Source: Scatosoma sp045577595 (GTDB lineage: Bacteria; Bacillota; Clostridia; Christensenellales; Borkfalkiaceae). Taken from it: a stretch of 7,608 bases of DNA. Position numbers and translations under genes: made by a program. Every line of letters begins with the position of its first letter. Positions within the stretch are counted from its first letter, which is position 1. This document shows, in pieces, positions 1-5,145 of this stretch. The notes under the pieces are model-generated. The model made no database searches. It was given only the letters and a program-made list of their open reading frames with translations, and was not told the DNA's origin. The stretch lies in assembly GCA_045577595.1 (NCBI GenBank), contig JAZNIR010000006.1, forward strand, positions 1 through 7,608. Reading direction: 5' to 3'.

Positions 1-1
1 T

Positions 2-754
2 GATACTGTCCAAAGTATCCGAGATGGACGAAGGAGACCTACTGAAATGGGAGAAATGAATATCCTATCAGGAATGCTCTATTGCGCCGACTGCGGAGAA
101 AAAATGTATCTTTGCCGTTGTACTACGGTAAAACAAGCAGAATACTTTAATTGTTCTACCTATCGCAAGAAAAAGAAGAAATATTGTACTTCGCACCAAA
201 TAACGGCGCACGCCGCTATGGCTCTTATAAAAAACGACATACAATATACTATTAAGTTTGCGACTGAAAACAAGCAAGAATTTATGAGTATTCTAAAAGA
301 GCGAGCGAAAGCCAAAAGCAAACGTGAGTTAGAAGCGTATATAGACGGTAAAGAGCAAGCAGAAAAGCGCATAAAAGCACTTGATAAAATTATTCAAAAC
401 CTTTATGAGGATAAGGTTGGAGGAAAAATCTCCGAAGAACGCTATATGAAAATGAGCGATAACTATGAAGCCGAACAAAAGGCGTTGACCGAAAGGCTCA
501 ATTACTTAAAGGCAGAAATAGAAAAAGCCAAAACCCAATATGACAACATAAATAGGTTTATGGCTATTGTTAAAAAATATAGTGATTTTGACGAGATAAC
601 ACCTGAAATCTTACGAGCTTTCGTGGACAAGGTTATTATTCACGAAAAAGTAAAGGTTGATGGACGTTACGTTCACACAATAGAAATTATATATAACTTT
701 GTCGAAGCCATAGATTTACCTGACTTCGATGCACATTTAAGAGAAGAAAACTAA
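2..754 (+). CDS. Large serine recombinase, C-terminal part (5' end outside window)
   Basis: The reading frame is open from base 2, so the Met at 47 is internal and the real start lies upstream. The first visible residues read DTVQSIRDGRRRPTE, followed by the zinc ribbon typical of large serine recombinases: Cys13 and Cys16 (LYCADCGEKM), Cys36 and Cys47, numbered from the Met at 47. Residues 85-170 are strongly charged and helical, fitting the recombinase coiled coil that controls synapsis. The tail LRAFVDKVIIHEKVKVDGR to YNFVEAIDL matches the DUF4368 domain of TndX/TnpX-like enzymes of clostridial mobile elements. Such enzymes cut and rejoin att sites to integrate or excise the element; the catalytic serine domain is off the left edge. 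In these elements the recombinase is usually the last gene, so an element end may lie just downstream. The 3' end looks intact. Family call firm; the element type is inferred. Confidence 0.93.
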   Translation, partial: DTVQSIRDGRRRPTEMGEMNILSGMLYCADCGEKMYLCRCTTVKQAEYFNCSTYRKKKKKYCTSHQITAHAAMALIKNDIQYTIKFATENKQEFMSILKERAKAKSKRELEAYIDGKEQAEKRIKALDKIIQNLYEDKVGGKISEERYMKMSDNYEAEQKALTERLNYLKAEIEKAKTQYDNINRFMAIVKKYSDFDEITPEILRAFVDKVIIHEKVKVDGRYVHTIEIIYNFVEAIDLPDFDAHLREEN

Positions 755-767
755 ATAGAATGAGAAA

Positions 768-860
768 AGGTGTGGCAACACGCCACGCCTGACTCTTCAA
801 AGACAGCACCTACCGCAAAAAATCCCTATGGGAAGAGCGGTTATTGCCGTCCTTTTTTTT
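768..860 (+). other. Structured intergenic stretch after the recombinase (hairpins and T8 tract)
   Basis: AGGTGTGGC (768-776) pairs with GCCACGCCT (782-790) around the loop AACAC, a 9-bp stem with one wobble. Further along, CTCTTC (793-798) can pair with GAAGAG (832-837), enclosing CCGC (813-816) and a small TCCC-TAT-GGGA hairpin (823-833); the stretch ends in eight T at 853-860. It may end recombinase transcription or hold the right att site of the element. I do not recognise a known RNA family. Between 861 and 938 I see nothing further. Confidence 0.4.
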
Positions 861-938
861 GCGTGGAGCTAAGTAACGCTTGAACTCTGAATTATCAGCG
901 GTGCGCGCGAGCGAACAAAAACGATTGGCTTTAACGAC

Positions 939-967
939 AAACGGACGGCATAACGCCGTCCGTTTTT
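939..967 (+). terminator. Intrinsic terminator directly upstream of the membrane-protein gene
   Basis: AAACGGACGGC (939-949) pairs perfectly with GCCGTCCGTTT (955-965) around a 5-base loop, followed by T to 967. This is a canonical rho-independent terminator. It ends only 15 bases before the ATG at 983, so it either closes an upstream transcript or acts as an attenuator for the next gene. Confidence 0.8.
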
Positions 968-982
968 GCGCATACTTCGCGT

Positions 983-1717
983 ATGCGAACTGCTACTGAT
1001 AAAATTTCTTACTTTTTAAAATGGTTGGTTACGCTTTCCGCGTTCGGAGGCGTAATTTTAAGCCTTTTTACCGCGCAAAAAGACGGTTATTCACATTGGA
1101 GCGCCCGCCTTTTATATTTCACCGCGCAATCGAATATTTGGCTGGGATTTATCTTTCTTTTGCTTGCACTATTCCCGCTCTTTCGCCATAAAAACGACGA
1201 ATGGAAACGCCCGCTGTATCTTCTAAAATACGTTTTCACCGTTTGTATTCTCGTTACGGCGTTGGTTTTTTGCGCGTTGCTTGCTCCCTTTTCGGACGAA
1301 AGCTATCGCGCGTGGACGGTTTGCAATCTTTTTACGCACGTCGTTACCCCCACGTTGGCTCTTATGGATTACTTTGTCGACCCGTATCGCCCCGCTCTTA
1401 CCACAAAAAACGCTTTTCTTTGCGCGTTGCCCGCCCTTTCCTATCTGGTTTGCACCGTTTTTCTCGTAGCGCTACACGTCGATTTCGGGCGGGGCGTGGA
1501 ATATCCCTATTTCTTTATAAACTACCGCTCGCCCGTCGGCTTTTTCGGTTTTTCTTCCACTCCGCCGTTTGTTATGGGCGTTTTTTATTGGCTGATTTTA
1601 TTTGCGTTACTCGTGGTGTTGATTGCCTTTTTATTAAAACTACCCTTTCAAAAGCAACGCCCCCTAAAAAAGCGCAAAAAAAAGAACGCGCCGTTTCATC
1701 TAACGCGTTCCGTATGA
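983..1717 (+). CDS. Pr6Pr-type six-helix membrane protein
   Basis: A 244-residue integral membrane protein with about six hydrophobic helices (roughly 10-30, 43-67, 78-101, 114-131, 143-165, 196-220) and a very basic C-terminal tail (KKRKKK near 229-234). Signatures of the Pr6Pr family (related in fold to AIG1/FAR-17a-like proteins) are visible: YFTAQSN at 45-51, THVVTPTLALMDYF at 118-131 with conserved His119 and Asp129, and EYPYFFINY at 173-181. In eukaryotic relatives the equivalent polar residues sit in a lipid hydrolase active site; whether bacterial members are enzymes is not known to me. The ATG at 983 is the only Met before the first helix, yet it has no clear Shine-Dalgarno and lies inside a 7-bp hairpin (969-975 with 981-987). 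I find no convincing promoter. It converges on ddh with a 4-base gap. Confidence 0.75.
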   Translation: MRTATDKISYFLKWLVTLSAFGGVILSLFTAQKDGYSHWSARLLYFTAQSNIWLGFIFLLLALFPLFRHKNDEWKRPLYLLKYVFTVCILVTALVFCALLAPFSDESYRAWTVCNLFTHVVTPTLALMDYFVDPYRPALTTKNAFLCALPALSYLVCTVFLVALHVDFGRGVEYPYFFINYRSPVGFFGFSSTPPFVMGVFYWLILFALLVVLIAFLLKLPFQKQRPLKKRKKKNAPFHLTRSV

Positions 1718-1721
1718 TTTA

Positions 1722-2705
1722 TTAAAGTAATTTGCCGATAATTTCTTCGCGAGTTACCGCCGTCAAATAAGCGGGCGGTACGTCGAACACCGTTTTACAA
1801 CCGACGTTGCCTTCCTTATTCAATTTATACGCCGCGCGCGCGTACGCCACCAGCACGGACGCCGTAAATTCGGGATTCGAATCGAGTTTTAAATTATATT
1901 CGATTACGTGTGTATTTTGCTTGTTTAAGCCCGTTTTACCGCTACGGATAACGAATCCCCCGTGCGGAATACCGCCGTGTTTTTCGTTTAGTTCTTCTTG
2001 CGAAACGAAATACACCGTCGTATCGTATTCGTCGAAATAGTTGGGCATATTTTTAATATCCCGTTCGATTTGCGCCTTGTCGGCGTTCTCTTTCGCCACG
2101 ACGTAACATTCCCGTCTATGTTTTTGCCGAACGGTTAAATCGGGCGTTTCGCCCGCGCGTACCGCTTGTAACGCGCTTTCTACGGGTATCGTGTACTGTT
2201 TGCCGTCTGCAACGCCCGCTACCCGTCTAATTGCGTCCGAATGGCCTTGACTGACGCCTTTGCCCCAAAAGGTGTAATCTTTCCCGTCCACCAAAACGCA
2301 CCCCGCGTATAAACGCGCCAGCGAGAACATACCAGGGTCCCAACCGACGGAAATAATCGCCGTCTTTTGCGACTTTTTCGCTACTTCGTCCACGTTTTTA
2401 AGATGGCTTAACACTTTCGCGTGCGTATCGAAACTGTCGATAACGTTAAAATATTCCGCCAATGCAGGCGTTTGCGTGGGCAAATCGGATGCGCTACCCC
2501 CGCAAATAATCATAACGTCGATTTTATCCGTCATATTTTTCACGTCGTCCACGTGATATACGGGCAAGCCCGTTTGTGTTTTGACGGTAGCAGGGTTGCG
2601 ACGAGTGAATACGCCCACCCCCACCATATCGGGATTTTGCAGGATTGCAGATTCTACGCCCCGTCCTAAATTTCCATATCCGTAAATACCTATACGAATG
2701 CTCAT
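1722..2705 (-). CDS. ddh: meso-Diaminopimelate D-dehydrogenase
   Basis: A 327-residue enzyme close to the usual family length of about 320-330. It catalyses NADPH-dependent reductive amination of L-2-amino-6-oxopimelate (tetrahydrodipicolinate) to meso-diaminopimelate (EC 1.4.1.16), the one-step route to the peptidoglycan cross-linker and lysine precursor in the cytoplasm. The N-terminal Rossmann fold shows GYGNLG at 9-14. Family motifs follow in order: CGGSASDLP (68-76), SFDTH (91-95), GWDPGMFS (121-128), FWGKGVSQGHSDA (146-158) and HGG (248-250). The ATG at 2705 is preceded by an AGAGG-like ribosome site and an extended -10 promoter (2757-2786). It looks monocistronic; no terminator separates it from the convergent gene ending at 1717. 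No lysine riboswitch is evident in the roughly 45-base leader. Identification is secure. Confidence 0.97.
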   Translation of the reverse strand: MSIRIGIYGYGNLGRGVESAILQNPDMVGVGVFTRRNPATVKTQTGLPVYHVDDVKNMTDKIDVMIICGGSASDLPTQTPALAEYFNVIDSFDTHAKVLSHLKNVDEVAKKSQKTAIISVGWDPGMFSLARLYAGCVLVDGKDYTFWGKGVSQGHSDAIRRVAGVADGKQYTIPVESALQAVRAGETPDLTVRQKHRRECYVVAKENADKAQIERDIKNMPNYFDEYDTTVYFVSQEELNEKHGGIPHGGFVIRSGKTGLNKQNTHVIEYNLKLDSNPEFTASVLVAYARAAYKLNKEGNVGCKTVFDVPPAYLTAVTREEIIGKLL

Positions 2706-2756
2706 TTTTATGCCTCTTTTTTAAGAAAAAGTTTGTCCGAATTTTTCGTTTTTATT

Positions 2757-2786
2757 ATTATACCACATACGATTTTATTTAGGCAA
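2757..2786 (-). promoter_or_regulatory. Sigma-A-type promoter of ddh
   Basis: On the minus strand TTGCCT (2786-2781) is followed by an 18-base spacer and a perfect TATAAT (2762-2757) with the extended -10 TGG just before it. Transcription would begin near 2750, giving a leader of about 45 bases. Confidence 0.8.
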
Positions 2787-3057
2787 GCGTTGAGCGAAAG
2801 AATTTTTCCAACAAACTGATTTTTTTTATTTCTCGTCGTTTTGCGACGGATAAACGTCCCCGTGTTGTTTATAAAATCCGCCTACCGTATATTAGACGGC
2901 GTGCCATACCACGTTAAACAAGTTATTCAACGTAAACGCGCTTTTCAGTAACCAATAATCACATAATGAATTCGTAGGATATTTCTTTCGTTGATTTTTT
3001 AACGTTTACGGCAGACGGGTTTAATTGAAAAAAATATTTTTTATTCCTTAAAAACAG
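2787..3057. other. Gene-free intergenic stretch between ddh and the tRNA promoter
   Basis: I find no gene here: all frames are broken and no start has a plausible ribosome site. A 5-bp hairpin CGTCG-TTTTG-CGACG lies at 2834-2848. A separated inverted repeat, CGTAAACG (2931-2938) and CGTTTACG (3003-3010), is too weak to interpret. The mixed GC texture could be decayed coding DNA, but I recognise no homology. Confidence 0.5.
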
Positions 3058-3086
3058 TTGATATTCCCTTAAAAATATGCTATACT
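3058..3086 (+). promoter_or_regulatory. Promoter of the tRNA-Glu gene
   Basis: TTGATA (3058-3063), a 17-base spacer and TATACT (3081-3086) with an extended -10 TGC form a near-consensus vegetative promoter. Transcription would start near 3093, giving a 5' leader of about 64 bases removed by RNase P. Confidence 0.85.
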
Positions 3087-3156
3087 ACATAAGCAGTTAA
3101 ACGAAGATTTTTTATTAAAATCAGATTTTCGTTTTCCGTAACAGAACAATACAAAC

Positions 3157-3231
3157 GGCCCGTTGGTCAAGCGGTTAAGACACCACCCTCTCACGGTGAT
3201 AACATGGGTTCGAGTCCCGTACGGGTCACCA
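3157..3231 (+). tRNA. tRNA-Glu, anticodon CUC
   Basis: A full cloverleaf folds: acceptor GGCCCGT (3157-3163) with ACGGGTC (3221-3227, one G-U); D stem GTC/GAC; anticodon loop CTCTCAC (3188-3194) with anticodon CTC at 3190-3192; T arm ATGGG-TTCGAGT-CCCGT (3204-3220). Discriminator A3228 and CCA (3229-3231) are encoded. It decodes GAG. Pair 27-43 of the anticodon stem is a C-A mismatch (3183 and 3199), leaving four pairs. The gene has its own promoter and terminator, and AT-rich foreign DNA starts shortly after, so it may have served as an integration target. Confidence 0.96.
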
Positions 3232-3232
3232 A

Positions 3233-3285
3233 ACAAAGTAAAGACGAACCCGTTTCCTTTAGGAGACGGGTTCGCCTTTGTTTTT
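3233..3285 (+). terminator. Intrinsic terminator of tRNA-Glu
   Basis: CGAACCCGTTTCC (3245-3257) pairs with GGAGACGGGTTCG (3262-3274) around TTTA, 13 bp with one wobble. The outer arms ACAAAG (3233-3238) and CTTTGT (3276-3281) extend the stem, and a T5 tract follows (3281-3285). It begins immediately after the CCA end. Confidence 0.93.
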
Positions 3286-3369
3286 AAGTTAAAAAGGTAA
3301 GCGAAACCAATCAAAATAGGTACTTTCATAGTTTGAGAGCGTCTATTTTTTGTTTATATATAGATATAA

Positions 3370-3398
3370 TTGAGTTTTTTGTTTTTTTATGTTATAAT
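3370..3398 (+). promoter_or_regulatory. Promoter of the two-gene AT-rich cassette
   Basis: TTGAGT (3370-3375), a 17-base spacer and a perfect TATAAT (3393-3398) preceded by TGT (extended -10). The start would be near 3404, leaving a leader of only about 18 bases that is mostly the ribosome site. The cassette therefore has its own constitutive-looking promoter; I see no operator palindrome. Confidence 0.78.
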
Positions 3399-3408
3399 AT
3401 GCGAAGTT

Positions 3409-3413
3409 GGAGG
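3409..3413 (+). promoter_or_regulatory. Ribosome binding site fixing a GTG start
   Basis: GGAGG lies 9 bases before GTG at 3423. The first ATG in frame encodes Met32 and has no such site, so GTG is the chosen start. Confidence 0.8.
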
Positions 3414-3422
3414 TAAATATTA

Positions 3423-3890
3423 GTGGACGAACAAGAAATTTTATCTATTACATCTAATACAATAGAAGAGGATGCAGAAAATCTAATAACCCCAAGTCAT
3501 AATTCAGATTTTCAAATGAATCAGACTTTTACAGTAATTCCACCAAAACCTACGAATAAGGCTTTGATTGATGTAAATACTGTAAATAAAATAAAAAAGA
3601 CCTGTCAAAAAGCAAGAAAGAAGAATTTTTCATTAGCAGAATTATTGTTGGGGCTTTCTACATTATTTTTAGGTGCTTTTTTTAGTGCGTTAATCTCTCA
3701 AATTGCATACGAATTTAAATGGTTAAGTATTATTTTTTATTCAATATGTCCCATAATAGGCGTGGGGTGTTTAGTTGCCTATTTTTTACTAAAAAAAGAA
3801 GATAGCGATAATATAAATTCATTAGTTGAAAAAATTGAAGAATATTTAGAAGAAATAAATCAAGAAGGAGATACATCAAATGAACATTAA
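3423..3890 (+). CDS. Small two-helix membrane protein, partner of the downstream protease
   Basis: A 155-residue protein that I cannot assign to a named family. Residues 1-66 are polar and probably disordered (acidic first third, then PPKP at 40-43 and a basic KIKKTCQKARKK stretch at 56-67). Two hydrophobic helices follow at about 69-95 and 100-123, joined by only a few residues (YEFK), giving a membrane hairpin. By the positive-inside rule (RKK before helix 1, KK after helix 2) both ends face the cytoplasm. The tail 125-148 is an acidic amphipathic helix (VEKIEEYLEEI) that could be a coiled coil. The GTG start is supported by GGAGG at 3409. Its last 11 bases overlap the protease gene, so the two are probably translated together. 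GC is near 30%, unlike the flanking genes, suggesting transfer. A membrane effector or anchor controlled by the protease is a reasonable inference, not a demonstrated function. Confidence 0.78.
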   Translation: MDEQEILSITSNTIEEDAENLITPSHNSDFQMNQTFTVIPPKPTNKALIDVNTVNKIKKTCQKARKKNFSLAELLLGLSTLFLGAFFSALISQIAYEFKWLSIIFYSICPIIGVGCLVAYFLLKKEDSDNINSLVEKIEEYLEEINQEGDTSNEH

Positions 3891-4668
3891 CGATATTAGT
3901 ACTCAATTGCTTTATACTACTGTTCCAATTTATGCCGAGAAGAAAGACCACCAAATATCTTCAGGGACGGGTTTTATTTTTTCTATACAAGAAACAGATA
4001 ATGCTTCAATTCCTTTGCTTATAACTAATTATCATGTTTTAGAAGATGCTATTGCAGGGTTTATAGAATTTCATATCGGCGAGAAAGGGTTGCCAACAAA
4101 AAAAACAATTAAAATTCAATTTGATAATTCAATTGTAAATAGTAATAAATTGGGCTCTTTGGATTTAATTGCAATCCCATTAGCATCAACATTAAATAAT
4201 TTGCAAAATAGAAATGTTGAGATTTTTTATAGAAGTGTAGACTCTAAAATGATACCGTCATTAGAGCAGAGAGATGATTTTGGTGCAATAGAAGATATAA
4301 CTTTTATAGGATATCCTAGTGGTTTGTATGATAATGAAAATAAAACTCCTTTAATTAGACAAGGAATTACTGCTACTCCCATATGGAATAAATTTAAGGG
4401 TGAAGATGTTTTTTTAGTTGATGCAGGCGTTTTCCCTGGCTCTAGTGGTAGTCCTGTTTTTATTTTTAATCAAGGAGCATATCCAACCTCAAATGGTATT
4501 TCTATAGGCAATAGATTATTTTTTGTCGGAATTATCTCTCAAACTATTTTAAGAGATGAAAACACTCATAAGAATTTCTTGAATTTAGGGAAAGTTATAA
4601 ATAGCATATCTTTTGATAAAGAAATAAATATTTTTATTTCAAATTTAAAAAAGATGCAAAACAATTAA
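3880..4668 (+). CDS. Cytoplasmic trypsin-like serine protease
   Basis: A 262-residue protein of the chymotrypsin/trypsin fold. The N-terminal strand GTGFIF (29-34) leads to the histidine motif ITNYHVLED (His52), the aspartate motif SLDLIAIPL (Asp95) and the serine motif FPGSSGSPVF (Ser189, with GSSGSP replacing the classical GDSGGP). All three catalytic residues appear present, so activity is likely. There is no signal peptide, transmembrane segment or PDZ domain, unlike secreted or HtrA-type enzymes, so it should act in the cytoplasm. Start ATG 3880 has AAGGAG (3865-3870) at a 9-base spacing and overlaps the upstream gene by 11 bases; a terminator follows the stop at once. GC is about 30%. 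Intracellular trypsin-like domains of this kind recur in bacterial conflict systems, where they are thought to activate partner effectors; the overlapping membrane protein is the obvious candidate substrate. Fold confident, role inferred. Confidence 0.88.
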   Translation: MNINDISTQLLYTTVPIYAEKKDHQISSGTGFIFSIQETDNASIPLLITNYHVLEDAIAGFIEFHIGEKGLPTKKTIKIQFDNSIVNSNKLGSLDLIAIPLASTLNNLQNRNVEIFYRSVDSKMIPSLEQRDDFGAIEDITFIGYPSGLYDNENKTPLIRQGITATPIWNKFKGEDVFLVDAGVFPGSSGSPVFIFNQGAYPTSNGISIGNRLFFVGIISQTILRDENTHKNFLNLGKVINSISFDKEINIFISNLKKMQNN

Positions 4669-4706
4669 AAAAAAGCGGTGAGGAAATTAATCCCCACCGC
4701 TTTTTT
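4669..4706 (+). terminator. Intrinsic terminator of the cassette
   Basis: A6 plus GCGGTG (4669-4680) pairs with CACCGC plus T6 (4695-4706); two further G-C pairs close the stem inside a single A/C mismatch. It begins at the base after the protease stop codon and can work in both directions. Confidence 0.9.
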
Positions 4707-4721
4707 ACCGCCTCTTGCGGT
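4707..4721. repeat. Short hairpin at the cassette/recombinase junction
   Basis: ACCGC (4707-4711) and GCGGT (4717-4721) are a 5-bp inverted repeat around CTCTT, wedged between the cassette terminator and the point where recombinase-like coding sequence begins (4726). Its position suggests it marks or adjoins a recombination junction; the stem is short, so this is tentative. Confidence 0.4.
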
Positions 4722-4725
4722 CTAA

Positions 4726-5013
4726 AACTTCATATACAATTCAATTTACCTTTACGACGATAGATACGTTATAACGTTTAACTACAAAAATAAATCAAAA
4801 ACCGTAACTTTTGAGGAAATCGAAAGTTCGTCTTTAACATCAAAGGCTTCACCAACGAAAAAGACAGGAAAAAGTCCTGTCTTTTCGTTTTGTGTGAAAG
4901 CGTACGGGAAGCACGACGAACCCATTGGGTTCGTGCGAGCCGTTGGAAACGGCGAAGCTCTCCGAGAGGTCTCCGCTTGCGGAGTATCGGAGATACCCGT
5001 ACGGGAATGGTGA
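4726..5013 (+). pseudogene. Headless C-terminal remnant of a second serine recombinase
   Basis: Frame 1 is open from just after a TAA (4723-4725) to TGA at 5011-5013, without ATG, GTG or TTG at its beginning. Residues 1-46 (to about 4863) contain NSIYLYDDRYVITFNYK and KTVTFEEIESS, the C-terminal end pattern of many clostridial large serine recombinases (a 'Y-YDD-.-.-.-FN' strand pair followed by an 'ESS' tail). This differs from the DUF4368-ending enzyme at 2-754, so it is not a duplicate. Only the last part of a roughly 500-residue enzyme remains; the catalytic domain and zinc ribbon are absent from the window. The frame then continues through a hairpin and into the palindromic repeat (reading AYGKHDEPIGF and GNGEALREVS), which is probably not native recombinase sequence. 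Homology starts abruptly 20 bases after the cassette terminator, as expected for an insertion or deletion breakpoint. The family call rests on remembered sequence patterns. Confidence 0.62.
4856..4887. terminator. Bidirectional hairpin, probable terminator
   Basis: AAAAGACAGGA (4859-4869) pairs with TCCTGTCTTTT (4875-4885), 11 perfect pairs around AAAAG, and an outer CG pair set extends it past one bulged A. The A- and T-rich arms allow termination on either strand. It lies inside the open frame of the recombinase remnant. Confidence 0.65.
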
Positions 5014-5076
5014 AGAACCCATCGGGTTCGGAAAACGCTTGCGTTTTCTTTGCGCGTAACGAAAGCTCCCGTACGG
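4901..5076. repeat. Compound palindromic element with CGTACGGG borders
   Basis: CGTACGGGA (4901-4909) and TCCCGTACG (5067-5075) form 9-bp terminal inverted repeats, and the same palindrome CCCGTACGGG sits in the middle (4996-5005). It thus divides into two similar units (about 4901-5003 and 4998-5075). Each carries, in the same order, a GAACCCAT(T/C)GGGTTC hairpin (4918-4932; 5015-5029) and a CUUG-capped stem (CTCCG/CGGAG at 4971-4984; GAAAACG/CGTTTTC at 5031-5048). Unit 1 has an extra GCCGTT-GGA-AACGGC hairpin (4939-4953). Each unit could close on its CGTACGGG/CCCGTACG stem as a branched RNA or cruciform. The two short reading frames across it look like translated palindromes. It resembles REP/MITE-like elements, probably present in more copies in the genome, though the window cannot show that. 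Confidence 0.72.
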
Positions 5077-5095
5077 ATTTATTTTTGCATAAAGA

Positions 5096-5134
5096 AAAAA
5101 CACGACGCCGACGTGTAATCGGTGTCGTGTTTTT
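5096..5134 (-). terminator. Bidirectional terminator downstream of the DUF1858 gene
   Basis: CACGACGCCGA (5101-5111) pairs with TCGGTGTCGTG (5119-5129), 11 bp with one wobble, flanked by A5 (5096-5100) and T5 (5130-5134). It lies 11 bases beyond the stop of the minus-strand gene, and also ends any rightward transcript from the repeat region. Confidence 0.9.
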
Positions 5135-5145
5135 ATTCGGTTTAT

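Noticed and set aside
47..49. ATG at 47 as the start of the recombinase
   Set aside because: The frame is open upstream to base 2 with conserved recombinase residues, and the catalytic domain would be missing.
768..860. Known structured RNA such as SRP RNA, tmRNA or 6S RNA
   Set aside because: I could not find the conserved core motifs of any of these; the hairpins alone do not justify a named call.
1201..1725. Plus-strand frame of 174 codons within the membrane-protein gene
   Set aside because: Same-strand shadow of the Pr6Pr-type gene, arginine-rich and without recognisable motifs.
3069..3329. Minus-strand frame of 86 codons reading GDPYGTRTH and GWCLNRLTNGP
   Set aside because: It is the antisense translation of tRNA-Glu and its terminator, a well-known false gene type.
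4901..5076. CRISPR array
   Set aside because: Only two or three border copies, unequal spacing, and the intervals are themselves palindromic rather than unique spacers.
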